DNA of 64,000 bases, from contig NZ_JAALJH010000023.1 in the NCBI RefSeq assembly GCF_011064615.1, positions 1 to 64,000 of the forward strand, read 5' to 3'. The translations under genes were made by a program, and so were the position numbers. Numbering within the stretch: the first letter of the stretch is position 1; every line of letters begins with the position of its first letter. The notes under the pieces were generated by a model. It worked only from the letters and a program-made list of their open reading frames with translations, did no database searches and was not told the DNA's origin. Below are positions 28,937 to 38,317 of this stretch, one piece after another. The stretch comes from Aquisphaera insulae (GTDB lineage: Bacteria > Planctomycetota > Planctomycetia > Isosphaerales > Isosphaeraceae).

Positions 28937-31507
28937 TCAAGGCCGGTCACGTCGATCGAGAAACCCTCTCGCCTCGACGCAATCCGGTCGCCACTCGACG
29001 TGGATGGCACCTCGCTGCCAGGTGCGGAGGAATGGAATGCCATTTCGCTCGATCGGCGTGAGGGCGTCCCTGGTTCCCTGCGTCGGCATGCGCTGGCTCA
29101 CCATGACGGTTTTGGGCCTGGCCCATGTGTAGAGCATTGGCGTATTTGCCGTCTTTCCGCCGTGGTGCGGCGACAGGAAGATGTCCGGGGGCGGGTCGGG
29201 CCGCGGCGAGTCCAGCAAGGCGGCCGTGCCCTCCGCGTCGAGATCGCCCGTGAGCAAGATCCGACGGCCGGCGTGCTCGAGATCGAGGACCAGGCTCCGC
29301 GCGTTGTCGGACGACTCCATCGGAAAGTCGGTCGGCGGGTGGAGGACCGTGAATACCACACCGGCACGTCGCCACGACGTCGGCGCGGTCAGGACGCGGA
29401 TGGGAATCCTCCGCGCCTTCAGGTCGTCGAGTAACGCCAGGGCTCCCGGATTGGCCGCCCCGCCGAAGCCGGGAGGGACGAGGACCTCGCCGACGGCGAA
29501 TCGCTCGAGGAGGTCGGGAAGGCCGTTGTAGTGATCGAGGTCGGCATGGCTCAGGAAGACCTGGTCGATCCGCGTGATGCCCCGGATCCAGAGCGCGGGG
29601 GCGATGATCCGCCGGCCGACCTTCGGATCACCCATCCGGCCGCAGTCATAGAGGATCGCCGTGCCGTCCGCGAGGCGTACCGACACCGCCAGGCCGTGGC
29701 CGACCGCCAGGACGTCCCCCTCGAACGGCGGCGGATCGAGGCGGATCCCGGCGAGGAGCCAGCCGGGGATCAGCACCGAAACGGCCGCCAGCAGGATCGC
29801 CCCGACGCTCCTTCGCCGCCTTGCGGGGATGATGACCGACGTCGTCCCGGCGACGATGGCCAGCGTGATCAGGACGTAAAACAATGCGACCGACCAGGCC
29901 GTCGGACCGGCGACGAAACGATGCCCCCAGGGTAGCGAGGCTCCCCATCGCACGATCCACTCCGTCAGCCTCAAGAGCCACTCCGCGGGTCGGATCAGGA
30001 TCGCTCCCAGGGGGCTCCAGATCAGGCCGAGGCCGAGCCCGGAGGCGCCCAGGAGGAGCGCGACGGTGGTCAACGGGATCAGGGGGACATTCAAGAGGAT
30101 CCCGATCGGTGCGACGAGGTGGAAGCGAAATGCCACCAGCGGGACCGCCGCCAGCCAGACGACGGCCGAGAGGATCATCCCCTTGACGGCTCCGACCACG
30201 AGCAAGCGAGGCCAGGCTCGCCATCGAGGCTGGAATCTGCGCTCGAGCGCCTCGATCGCCGTCGGCTTGCCGCCGATCCGGGCGGAGAGACGACCCCAGC
30301 AGGTCGTCGCGAGCTCCTGAGCCGGCCGGACCACCCAGATCAACGCGGCGATCGCCAGGAAGGAGAGCTGACAGCCCACGTCGAAGGCGTAGAAGGGACT
30401 CCAGAGGAGGCAGAGCAGGCCCGCCAGGGCCAGGGTGTTGGCGGGCCGCGCGGACCGGCCCGCGACGCCCGCGAGGCAGAAGGCCAGGGTCATGGCGGCC
30501 GAGCGGACCACCGAGGGAGCGAGCCCCACGAGCACGGCATAGCCGACCGTCGCCACGCCGACGGCCCCGTAGGCGGGAAGCCTCGGCACCGAGCAGAGCC
30601 GGAGCAGCCTGCCAAGGAACCACGCCAGCGCCTGCAATTGCAGGCCGGAGATGGCCAGGAGGTGGGTCGTGCCGGTCAGCGTGAAGGCGTCCTGGTCCTC
30701 CGGATCGATGTCCTCACGCCGCCCCAGGATCAGCGCCGAGGCCAGTGCCGCGGTCGGACCGTCGAGGTGCGACTCCAGCTCGGAGCGGCAAGCGTCGCGG
30801 ATGCGGGCCAGGCGGAGGGTCCAGGGCCAGGGCTCGTTCTTCCGATCGATGGACAGGGCGCCCGGGCTATCCACGAAGAGTCGCGCGTCGATCCCCCTGG
30901 ATCGCAGCAAGGCGCGATGGTCGAATTCGCCAGGATTGAGAGGCCCCTCGACCCGGCTCAGCGAGCCCGCCGCTTCCACGGGCTCCCCGGCGTGGAGGTC
31001 GGTCCGGTCGCCGGCCACCGAGAGGGCCACGCTCCCCGACGCGGGCCTCCAGCGGCTGCCGTCGGAGATCTGAGTCGCGGCGATCACCATCCGGGTGATC
31101 TCGCGGTCGGGCTCACCGCCGCCATGAGGCTCGGAGCGTTGTCGGCCCGCGACGTCGGTGATCACGCCGCGAATCCAGGCCGGCCGGGGCGTGTCGTCGG
31201 CCGCGAGGCCGATATCATCCGGGGCACGGCCGTTCCAGCGATGATGATGCCAGGCGGCACCGAAACAGGACGTCGCCACGAGGGCCGCGGCGAACGACGC
31301 GCGGTGCGAGCTCAGGCCGAGCACGCACACCGACAGGGCCCCGAAGCCGACGTCGACCCAGGGGCGAGTCCCGAATCCTCCCCAGGCGCGATCGAGGATG
31401 ATCCCGGCCAGCGCGGCGACGAGCAGCGGGACCAGCGGAGGGAAACGAACCGGGGACGGGCGGGGGGCCCCGTCGTCGGGGGATCGACCTGGAGTTGGAA
31501 CCGGCAT
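28937..31507 (-). CDS. comEC: ComEC/Rec2-family DNA internalisation protein
   Basis: The 856-residue protein has GAGGTGG as ribosome site before 31507. An N-terminal domain with two membrane helices and an OB-like part (ASGSVALSVAGDRTDLHAGE, EGPLNPGEFDHRALLRSRGI) matches DUF4131. Then comes the Competence domain of about ten helices (HLLAISGLQLQALAWFLGRL is its typical start). The C-terminal 270 residues are a metallo-beta-lactamase-like domain (VLAVGHGLAVSVRLADG, FLSHADLDHYNGLPDL, LSPHHGGKTANTP). The classic first His-x-His is replaced by SHADLDH, the usual ComEC form. The protein forms the inner-membrane channel for single-stranded DNA uptake. Other competence genes are not nearby. Confidence 0.93.
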   Translation of the reverse strand: MPVPTPGRSPDDGAPRPSPVRFPPLVPLLVAALAGIILDRAWGGFGTRPWVDVGFGALSVCVLGLSSHRASFAAALVATSCFGAAWHHHRWNGRAPDDIGLAADDTPRPAWIRGVITDVAGRQRSEPHGGGEPDREITRMVIAATQISDGSRWRPASGSVALSVAGDRTDLHAGEPVEAAGSLSRVEGPLNPGEFDHRALLRSRGIDARLFVDSPGALSIDRKNEPWPWTLRLARIRDACRSELESHLDGPTAALASALILGRREDIDPEDQDAFTLTGTTHLLAISGLQLQALAWFLGRLLRLCSVPRLPAYGAVGVATVGYAVLVGLAPSVVRSAAMTLAFCLAGVAGRSARPANTLALAGLLCLLWSPFYAFDVGCQLSFLAIAALIWVVRPAQELATTCWGRLSARIGGKPTAIEALERRFQPRWRAWPRLLVVGAVKGMILSAVVWLAAVPLVAFRFHLVAPIGILLNVPLIPLTTVALLLGASGLGLGLIWSPLGAILIRPAEWLLRLTEWIVRWGASLPWGHRFVAGPTAWSVALFYVLITLAIVAGTTSVIIPARRRRSVGAILLAAVSVLIPGWLLAGIRLDPPPFEGDVLAVGHGLAVSVRLADGTAILYDCGRMGDPKVGRRIIAPALWIRGITRIDQVFLSHADLDHYNGLPDLLERFAVGEVLVPPGFGGAANPGALALLDDLKARRIPIRVLTAPTSWRRAGVVFTVLHPPTDFPMESSDNARSLVLDLEHAGRRILLTGDLDAEGTAALLDSPRPDPPPDIFLSPHHGGKTANTPMLYTWARPKTVMVSQRMPTQGTRDALTPIERNGIPFLRTWQRGAIHVEWRPDCVEARGFLDRRDRP

Positions 31508-31608
31508 GGGTCCACCTCGTTCCCGGGGTAGGCCGGGACTCTCGATTCTGACATAATGAGCCGGCGATTTCGGCCCAGCTCCATCCCCGGCCCGAGGTTT
31601 TCCAGCTC

Positions 31609-32871
31609 ATGGATCATCGTTATCCCTGCGGCGGCGTCAAGCGGCGCGGGTTCCTGGCGGCGGCGGCCTCTCTGCCCGTGATCTCCGCGCTCCCCGCCGC
31701 ACCGATCCTGGCCGCGGACGGGCCGAACGATGGCCGGATCCGCGCCACGCCGAGCCATGTCGGGGCCGGCCCCGGGGCGGCGAGCAAGTTCGGCGCGCCC
31801 GGGCTTCATCCGGGCCGGGTCGTGGAGGCCCGCAATCCGGGGATGATCCGCGGCGGCGTCAAGGACCGCGCGGCCATCAAGGCGACGCTGGAGAAGGGCC
31901 TGGCACGCCTGACCGGTGCCCCCACGGCGGTCGATGCCTGGCGGACGTTCTTCGAGCCCGGCGACGTCGTCGGCATCAAGGTCGTCCCCAACGGGCAGCC
32001 GTATGCCCATTCGTCGTTCGAGCTGGTCCTGGAGATCATCGAGGGGCTGAAGTCGGCCGGGGTGAAGCCGCGCGACATGTTCGTGTACGATCGCTATCGG
32101 GATGAGTTCCTCGCCGCCGGCTACGACAAGATCCTCCCCGCGGACGTCCGCGGCGGCGGGCTGACCGCCGAGGGCGGGGACCAGTTCCAGCTCGACTACC
32201 CGAGCTTCCGCGCCGATCCGATCGCCGGCTATGACCCCGACGCCTTCGTCTGGATGGACCTGGTCCCCTATGGCGACGACCCGAAGGACGATCGGAAGTA
32301 TCGCTCACACCTCGGCAAGCTCGTGACGAAGGTCGTGAACAAGATCGTGGCGATCCCGGTGATGAAGGACCACGGCTCGGCCGGCGTCACCGGCGCCCTC
32401 AAGAACATGAGCCACGGCTCGGTGAACAACGTGGCGCGGTCGCACACCAACAGCGCGACGAACGTCTGCAACCAGTTCATCCCCCAGGTCGTCAGCCACC
32501 CGACGATCCGCTCGAAATTCGTCCTCCAGGTCATGGACGGCATCCGCGCCGTCTACCAGGGTGGGCCGTTCGCCTGGGAGAACGACAAGGGGAAGTGGAC
32601 CTGGGAGAACAACGCGCTCCTGCTGGCGACGGATCCGGTCGCGCTCGATCACGTGGAGTGGGACATCGTCGACGCGAAGCGTGAGAAGGAGAAGCTCCCG
32701 AAGGTCGCCGCCTGCGGCCTGCTCGCGGCCAATCCCCTGGGGACGGAGGGCTTCGACGTCCGCCAGCCCCAGCACATCGCGCTGGCCGGCGCGCTCGGCC
32801 TGGGCCACTTCGACTACAAGTCGCCCCGCGGCCGTCGATTCTCGATCGAGCATATCGTCATCGACGCATGA
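31609..32871 (+). CDS. DUF362-domain protein with Tat-type signal
   Basis: The 420-residue protein starts with MDHRYPCGGVKRRGFLAAAA followed by a hydrophobic stretch and a likely cleavage site (APILAADG). Twin arginines before FLAAAAS make a Tat signal, so the mature part probably folds in the cytoplasm before export. The DUF362 core includes FEPGDVVGIKVVPNGQPYAH, VFVYDRYRDEFLAAGY-type segments, IPVMKDHGSAGVTGALKNMS and LLATDPVALDHVEWDIVDAK. Such proteins are often linked to iron-sulfur clusters, but no cysteine cluster of ferredoxin type is seen here. The function is unknown. It is divergent from comEC, about 100 bp apart. Confidence 0.82.
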   Translation: MDHRYPCGGVKRRGFLAAAASLPVISALPAAPILAADGPNDGRIRATPSHVGAGPGAASKFGAPGLHPGRVVEARNPGMIRGGVKDRAAIKATLEKGLARLTGAPTAVDAWRTFFEPGDVVGIKVVPNGQPYAHSSFELVLEIIEGLKSAGVKPRDMFVYDRYRDEFLAAGYDKILPADVRGGGLTAEGGDQFQLDYPSFRADPIAGYDPDAFVWMDLVPYGDDPKDDRKYRSHLGKLVTKVVNKIVAIPVMKDHGSAGVTGALKNMSHGSVNNVARSHTNSATNVCNQFIPQVVSHPTIRSKFVLQVMDGIRAVYQGGPFAWENDKGKWTWENNALLLATDPVALDHVEWDIVDAKREKEKLPKVAACGLLAANPLGTEGFDVRQPQHIALAGALGLGHFDYKSPRGRRFSIEHIVIDA

Positions 32872-33073
32872 GCTGAATGGAAAGGGGCGGATCCCTCCGC
32901 CGAGCCGCCCTCCCGGGCCTTTCCGCCATTCTGGTTGAGTTCGTGATCGAGGGCAAGCACCCAGCGCCGGAAGTTCGTCCTCCGCACGCGGAATCGGCCG
33001 GTCCGACCGCGAGGGACCGTCCCCGCGAGGTAACTTGAACCGGAACGGTCGGTCACGCCTCTGCCCCGGATCG

Positions 33074-34501
33074 TCATTCCGGCAGCGGCTGGCCGCGGGT
33101 CTCCGGGGCGAAGGGGAGGACCAGGAGGCCCAGGAAGAAGACCGAGCACATGGCGATCCCCGCGTATCGCATCGGCTCGGGATAGCCCGCGAAGACCTGG
33201 TCGGTCAGCCGGCCAAGGAGATAGGGACCCGAGGCGGCGACGAGCCGGCCGACGTTGTAGCAGAACGAGGTCCCGGTGCTCCGCAATCGGGTCGGGAAGA
33301 GCTCGGGGAAGTAGATCGCGTAGCCGCCGAAGAGGGCGAGCTGGCAGAAGCCCATGATCGGCAGGAGCACGAAGATCTGCCAGAAGTCGTTGAGCAGCCA
33401 GAACGTGGATGCCGTGGCGACGGCGGCGAGCAGGAAGCTGATCGCGAACGCGGGCCGCCGGCCGATCCGCGCGGTCACGTAGGTGAACGCGTTGATTCCC
33501 AGGAACGACCCCGCGTTCTGGACCAGCGACGCGATCCCCGTCCAGAGGGTGAGGTTGCCGGCGATCTGCTGGGCGGTCAGGCCCTGGGCCTCGAAGTGCT
33601 TGCGGAAGACCGAGCGGATCAGGTCGAAGCTGAAGAAGCCGATCCCCCAGAGCCCCACGACCCCGACGAAGGCCAGCACCATCCCCACGATCGTGTTCCG
33701 CCGCCATCGCGGATCGGTGAACAGCTCGCTCATCGAGCCCAGCTTGTGGACGGTCTTCGGGTCCCCGGCCAGGGCCGCGTCGTCCTCCTCCTCCCGCGCC
33801 GCGGCCTTCCAGCGCTCCGGCTCCTTGAGTCGCAGGAAGATGGGGATCGCCAGCAGGGCCGGGGCCAGCCCGATCAGGAACATGACCCGCCATGCACTCC
33901 CGATCGTACCGGCTTCCTCCAGCTTCCCCAGCACGATCCCGCAGGTCGCGGCCAGCATGTTTCCCAACGCGGAGAGGGCCTGCAGGCTGCCCAGCGCGTA
34001 TGGGCGGGCGTGATCGGGCATGACCTCGGCGACGAGCGCCACCCCGACCGCGAACTGGCCCCCCACCCCCAGGCCCGTGAGGAACCGGTAGAAGGTGAAG
34101 TCCCAGAAGTTCCGGGACAGGGCGCTCAACCCGGTGAAGGCCGAGTAGCAAAGCACGGTCAGCATCATGGTCTTGGCCCGGCCGATCTTGTCGCCGAGGA
34201 TGCCGAAGACGATCCCGCCGAGGGCCCAGCCGATCATGAAGACGGAGGTGGCCTTGGTGCCGTACGCGTCCACCATGCCGGCCGTCGCCGGGTCGCCGGG
34301 CGTGGCGTCGAGCAGCTTCGTGACCGCCGGCTTGCGGGCGAGGTTGAAGAGCTGCTGATCCATCGTGTCGAAGAGCCAGCCGAGCGAGGCGACCACGAAG
34401 ACGAACCACTGGTAACGGTTCACCCCTCGCCACCACGGGGCCGCCCCGAGGGGGGCCTGGTTCTCCGAGGTCGCTCTTCCGGCCGGGTCGTCGATGTGCA
34501 T
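33074..34501 (-). CDS. Major facilitator superfamily transporter
   Basis: The 475-residue protein starts at 34501 with GGAGG upstream. Twelve hydrophobic helices are recognisable. The loop between helices 2 and 3 has the MFS signature in the form GDKIGRAKTMML, and the family's FDTMDQQLFNLA start of helix 1 resembles sugar- or aromatic-acid-type carriers (SV2/MhbT-like). A 55-residue polar loop rich in Glu and Asp (KEPERWKAAAREEEDDAAL) lies in the middle, as usual between the two six-helix halves. A proton-coupled uptake role is probable. Substrate is not visible and there are no catabolic genes beside it. Confidence 0.9.
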   Translation of the reverse strand: MHIDDPAGRATSENQAPLGAAPWWRGVNRYQWFVFVVASLGWLFDTMDQQLFNLARKPAVTKLLDATPGDPATAGMVDAYGTKATSVFMIGWALGGIVFGILGDKIGRAKTMMLTVLCYSAFTGLSALSRNFWDFTFYRFLTGLGVGGQFAVGVALVAEVMPDHARPYALGSLQALSALGNMLAATCGIVLGKLEEAGTIGSAWRVMFLIGLAPALLAIPIFLRLKEPERWKAAAREEEDDAALAGDPKTVHKLGSMSELFTDPRWRRNTIVGMVLAFVGVVGLWGIGFFSFDLIRSVFRKHFEAQGLTAQQIAGNLTLWTGIASLVQNAGSFLGINAFTYVTARIGRRPAFAISFLLAAVATASTFWLLNDFWQIFVLLPIMGFCQLALFGGYAIYFPELFPTRLRSTGTSFCYNVGRLVAASGPYLLGRLTDQVFAGYPEPMRYAGIAMCSVFFLGLLVLPFAPETRGQPLPE

Positions 34502-34634
34502 GGGGGGTGGACCTCCGCGAGGCGAGGAACGTCAACGCCCCAAGATCAGACCACGACCGGCGCCGGCTGGCAACCGGCCAGCGTCGGCAGGACGACCGCA
34601 TGACGCGTGCGATCGCACGCGTTAAGATCGGGGC

Positions 34635-36698
34635 ATGAGAATCCGCGTCCTCCTCCTGCTCCTGGTGCAGACGACCCTCGTCCTCCTCCTGGCGGCCGCC
34701 GTCGCCCGCCGGTGGATCCCGCTCGGGATTCCCGGCCAGTGGGTCTGGCTGCCGGCACCGGCCCCGAAGACCCTGATCGCCCCGGCGCTCGCGGCCCTGG
34801 CGGTCGTTGGCTACGGCGTCTTCGCCGCGTTCGGCCTGAAGTCGCTGACCGACGGCCGTCGCCCGCCCGGGAGGCTCCGCGAGGCGTGCTGGCTGGCCGC
34901 CCTCCTGTTCGCGGCGATCGCGATCCAGGCGATCCTCCCGACCGGCGCGGCCGACGGTTTCGGGCTCGAGCGGTGGGGCTACGTGAACTTCGCCATCTCC
35001 TCCTCCGGCTATCATCGGATCGCTCGGGAGCAGGCCGCGAGCGATCCCTGGAAGTTCCTGGCCGACTATCCAGCGTGGATCCGAAAGCAGGACACCCTCC
35101 ACATCGGGACCCATCCCCCCGGCCTGATCGCCCTGGAATGCGTCCTGCTCAGTTCGATGCAGGCGCACCCGGGGGTCGCGGACGCCGTCGAGCGCTTCAC
35201 GCCGAGGGCGACGACGATGGGACTTCGACTCTTCGAGGAGGCGACGCGCTATCCCCTCTCGCGTCCGGATCGCGCGGCCCTCTACCTCACCAGCCTGCTG
35301 ACCCTCCTCGCCTGCGCGGGCACGGTCGTGCCGCTTTACCTGCTGGGCCGCTCGGAGATCGCGGCCGGCCCCGCATGGGCCGCCGCGGCGCTCTGGCCGC
35401 TGGCGAGCGCCCCGAACCTCTTCCAGCCGGTCGCCGACACCGCCTACCCCTTCCTCTCCACGCTGGCCGCCTGCCTGGCCGCATGGGCCGCACGCCCGGT
35501 CGCGACTTTGGGTTGGCGGGGCCCGGCGCTGGCGGTCGCGAGCGGCCTGGTCCTCGCTTTCGGCAACTTCTTCACCCTGGCGTTCCTGCCCGCCGGCCTG
35601 GTCGTGGGGCTCCTGATCGCAGCGGCCCCGGGGGTGGACCGGAATCGGAAACGCACCCTGATCGCGGCCGTGGGGATCGGGTTCCTGGCACTCAATGCGC
35701 TGGGCTGGGCCATCACGGGGGCCAACCCGATCGTCATCTGGTGGTGGAATGTGCAGAAGCACGCCGGGTTCTACGACCAGTTCCCGCGGACTTACCTGGC
35801 CTGGCTGCTGATCAACCCCGTCGAGACGGCCGTTGCCCTCGGTTTGCCCGCGGCCGTCTGGCTCGCCTGCGGCCTCGCGGCGGGCCGGCGGGCACCGCGG
35901 GCGGCGCTGATCGCGTTCGGAGTCCTGCTACTCCTGAACGTTCTGGGCCGGAACATGGGAGAGGTCGCCCGGCTCTGGATCCTCTACTTGCCGCCGCTGC
36001 TCCTCGCGGCCGGCGCGGGGATGGACCGCCTCGGTGCGGGGCCGCCGGCCCTGGCCGTGACGGCGGCCCTGCTCGGGTTCCAGGTGCTGGCCCTGCAGGC
36101 GACGGTGCAGTTCGTCCTTCCCATCGAGATCCGGTCGATCTCAGAGGAACACGTGGGTCACCCGGACGCCCAGCTCCGTGTCGATCAGGACGAGCTCGCC
36201 GCGGCCGACGAGGCGTCCGTTGGAGGTGAGCTCGACGGGCTCCCGGCTGTGCCGGCCGAGCTCGACGACGTCGCCGGGCTTGAGGTCCGCCAGGCGGCTG
36301 AGGGAGAGGTTCACGCGGCCGAGCTCGACCGCGAGGGTGACGGGCACGTCCAGCGGATCCGCCTGAGGCGGGACCGGGGCGGCCGGGGCAGGGGGGCGGG
36401 ATTCACCGGTCATCTTGGCGTTCATCCCCAGGTTCAAGGGTTCACGGGTTCGGCGTTCGCACTCGAGCGGGCCGGAGAGTCGGAGGAGCCGTCCGCCGGA
36501 GCCGGCCACGGGCATGGCGGGGAAGGAGAAGCACTCTCCCGAGCCCGAGAGGTCGCAGGCCAGCCGAACCTCCCCTTCCGGGCTCTGAGAAGTCCCGGCG
36601 AGGCGAGATTCGGCCAGCGGGAGGACGCCGCCGGCTCGGAGTCGACGCAGGCCCAGGGGCATGGCCACCTGGCCGGCCCGCGCCACCCACTGGGATGA
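34635..36698 (+). CDS. Polytopic membrane protein (glycosyltransferase-like); reading frame runs through an opposite gene
   Basis: Residues 1 to about 500 contain around ten to twelve hydrophobic helices with a large loop (about 80-170: RWGYVNFAISSSGYHRIARE, TLHIGTHPPGLIALECVLL). The layout, with THPPG after the first helices, resembles GT-C/ArnT-like dolichyl-mannosyltransferase-type membrane proteins. The frame has no stop at the end of the recognisable part (near 36135). It runs on for 558 bases opposite the SctQ-like gene, adding about 185 residues of Glu/Ala/Gly-rich sequence without helices. The tail therefore looks like an accident of high GC or a lost stop codon. I annotate the open frame to its stop at 36698, but the functional part probably ends near 36140. 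Confidence 0.6.
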   Translation: MRIRVLLLLLVQTTLVLLLAAAVARRWIPLGIPGQWVWLPAPAPKTLIAPALAALAVVGYGVFAAFGLKSLTDGRRPPGRLREACWLAALLFAAIAIQAILPTGAADGFGLERWGYVNFAISSSGYHRIAREQAASDPWKFLADYPAWIRKQDTLHIGTHPPGLIALECVLLSSMQAHPGVADAVERFTPRATTMGLRLFEEATRYPLSRPDRAALYLTSLLTLLACAGTVVPLYLLGRSEIAAGPAWAAAALWPLASAPNLFQPVADTAYPFLSTLAACLAAWAARPVATLGWRGPALAVASGLVLAFGNFFTLAFLPAGLVVGLLIAAAPGVDRNRKRTLIAAVGIGFLALNALGWAITGANPIVIWWWNVQKHAGFYDQFPRTYLAWLLINPVETAVALGLPAAVWLACGLAAGRRAPRAALIAFGVLLLLNVLGRNMGEVARLWILYLPPLLLAAGAGMDRLGAGPPALAVTAALLGFQVLALQATVQFVLPIEIRSISEEHVGHPDAQLRVDQDELAAADEASVGGELDGLPAVPAELDDVAGLEVRQAAEGEVHAAELDREGDGHVQRIRLRRDRGGRGRGAGFTGHLGVHPQVQGFTGSAFALERAGESEEPSAGAGHGHGGEGEALSRAREVAGQPNLPFRALRSPGEARFGQREDAAGSESTQAQGHGHLAGPRHPLG

Positions 36699-37400
36699 GA
36701 GGGACTGCGTGACCGTCGACCGTCCTTGCCCTGCGCCGCCCGTCGTCCCCCCGACGCCGCCGAGGATCTCCCCGAGGGCCTGCTCCGGGATCCAGACGCG
36801 GGCCGTCCCGCTCGTCCCGCCGATCCGGATTGGGCAGAAGATGGTCACCATCGCGCCCAGGGAATCCGGATCGAACGGGTCGGGGCCAACGCGATCCAGC
36901 CGCAGCTCGCTCGCATCCCAGCCGGCCGATCGCCACCCCAGGTCCTCGGCCATCACCTGTAGGGTGCGGGTGGCGAGGTAGCCCCAGATGCCCCACTCGA
37001 CGGGCGAGATCTGAAGGCGGGTCTCCGCGAGCGGTCGCTCGTAACCCAGGAGTTGATCGACGACCGCATGGGCCAGCGGGACATCCAGCCCGATACCCAG
37101 CCTGGTCCCCAGCCGCGGCCAGCGGAGCTGGGCGATCAGGCCCGGTCGAAGCAGGCCCGACGCCCGCCAGACCGCCTCCGGCTCGCCGAGGACCAGATCG
37201 AGGTTGAACTCGGCGCGCAATCGGTCCAGCCAGGCAAGGGTGCCGGAAGCGGATGACCAGCGGCGGAGTCGGCTCGCGATGCGGACGTCGCGAGATCCCA
37301 GCCGAGGGAGCCACGACCAGACCTCCTCCACGACGGGCGATCGGCGCGAGTCGTCCGGATCAGGGGTCTCGAACCGGGGATCGCGGGCCTCAGTCGGCAT
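36141..37400 (-). CDS. SctQ/FliM-FliN-like protein with C-terminal SpoA domain
   Basis: The 419-residue product ends with a good SpoA (FliN/SctQ) domain, about residues 345-419 (DVPVTLAVELGRVNLSLSRL, LKPGDVVELGRHSREPVELT, RGELVLIDTELGVRVTHVF). The middle (about 60-300) has the look of the SctQ/FliM N-terminal half with a second SpoA-like stretch (EVRLACDLSGSGECF). A proline-rich linker near 320-345 precedes the last domain. Overall length fits the cytoplasmic ring protein SctQ of type III secretion systems, and is longer than FliN. It overlaps the upstream gene by 11 bases (37390-37400), so they are coupled. No other injectisome or flagellar genes are visible in the window. Confidence 0.78.
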   Translation of the reverse strand: MPTEARDPRFETPDPDDSRRSPVVEEVWSWLPRLGSRDVRIASRLRRWSSASGTLAWLDRLRAEFNLDLVLGEPEAVWRASGLLRPGLIAQLRWPRLGTRLGIGLDVPLAHAVVDQLLGYERPLAETRLQISPVEWGIWGYLATRTLQVMAEDLGWRSAGWDASELRLDRVGPDPFDPDSLGAMVTIFCPIRIGGTSGTARVWIPEQALGEILGGVGGTTGGAGQGRSTVTQSLSSQWVARAGQVAMPLGLRRLRAGGVLPLAESRLAGTSQSPEGEVRLACDLSGSGECFSFPAMPVAGSGGRLLRLSGPLECERRTREPLNLGMNAKMTGESRPPAPAAPVPPQADPLDVPVTLAVELGRVNLSLSRLADLKPGDVVELGRHSREPVELTSNGRLVGRGELVLIDTELGVRVTHVFL

Positions 37401-38304
37401 GCTCGGCCTCCCGATCAGGTGCGACTCTCGCCGTGGGGGCCGATGGCTGCCGCCGGAGCCTCGCCCGGGCCGCTTCCAGGATCAGCAATTCGATGTCGCT
37501 CACTCCGGGGGAGATCGCTCCGGCCGCCGCCATCAGCCCCCGCATGCGTTTGGCGACGGGATAGGGGAGATGCTGCAAGGCCCAGCGGACGCGGTGGGGG
37601 TCGCAGGCGACGAGGAGTCTCGCCAGCGAGACCAGGCCGAGCGATGCGAGGGACCTCCGCGGTGAAATCTCGGCGTCCTTGCCCGAGGATGGGGTGCGAC
37701 CGGGAGAAGGAAGCTCCCGCGCCGCCCAGGCTCGGGGCCGGGTCTCGCGGTCGCCGAGGACGGCGTCGAACCTCGACCTGAACCACGCCGCGTGCTCCCG
37801 CCAGGCCGGGCGGTCGGCGAGCCATCCCTGGGGATCACCGGCGAGGGCGGCCTTCGCCACGCCGGCGAGGAAGGCGAGCCGGAAGACGTCGGATGGCGGC
37901 TGATCGGTCAGCGCGAGGATCGCGGCGGGCTCGGAGGGGTCCGGTGGCTCGCCCCCCACCAGCCGCTCGGTCCAGAGCGAGCACGCCCACGCGACGGCCG
38001 CCTCCGCGGGCGAATCGCCGGCCCCGGCCCACGCGCCGCGGCCGTCGCCGAGGTCGATCCCGCGGGCCAGGATCAGGCAGCGCACCGCGGGCGACTCATC
38101 CTGGAGGGCGCGCCGGAGCCAGCTCGGATGGACGCGGCGGAGATCGGGGCGAGCCTGGGCACGGTGGGCGTCGCGGAGTCGTTCCATGGCCGCCGCGGCA
38201 CGCCCGTCCGGCGAGCCCGACGGTCTCCAGGCCAGGGCTGCGAGCTCCGAGGCGACCCCGGCGTCGACGACGGTGCGAGCGGAAACGGTGCGATGGGGTT
38301 CCAA
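37390..38304 (-). CDS. Partner of the SctQ-like protein, possible SctK-like or C-ring accessory
   Basis: The 304-residue protein is not confidently recognised. It contains RRVHPSWLRRALQDESPAVR, which recalls the 'HPSWL' element of SctK-type sorting-platform proteins, and a late segment ALQHLPYPVAKRMRGLMAAA that is helical. The sequence is Ala/Arg-rich with no signal peptide, membrane helix or catalytic motif. It overlaps the SctQ-like gene by 11 bp and begins 13 bp after a response-regulator gene. A role in the cytoplasmic ring or sorting platform, next to SctQ, is inferred from context and the weak motif. It could equally be a planctomycete-specific protein. Confidence 0.5.
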   Translation of the reverse strand: MEPHRTVSARTVVDAGVASELAALAWRPSGSPDGRAAAAMERLRDAHRAQARPDLRRVHPSWLRRALQDESPAVRCLILARGIDLGDGRGAWAGAGDSPAEAAVAWACSLWTERLVGGEPPDPSEPAAILALTDQPPSDVFRLAFLAGVAKAALAGDPQGWLADRPAWREHAAWFRSRFDAVLGDRETRPRAWAARELPSPGRTPSSGKDAEISPRRSLASLGLVSLARLLVACDPHRVRWALQHLPYPVAKRMRGLMAAAGAISPGVSDIELLILEAARARLRRQPSAPTARVAPDREAEHAD

Positions 38305-38317
38305 GGCGACAGGCCCC

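Noticed and set aside
37415..38032. Alternative minus-strand frames inside the SctK-like gene
   Set aside because: Arg/Gly/Pro-rich shadows of the gene that is coupled to the SctQ-like gene.
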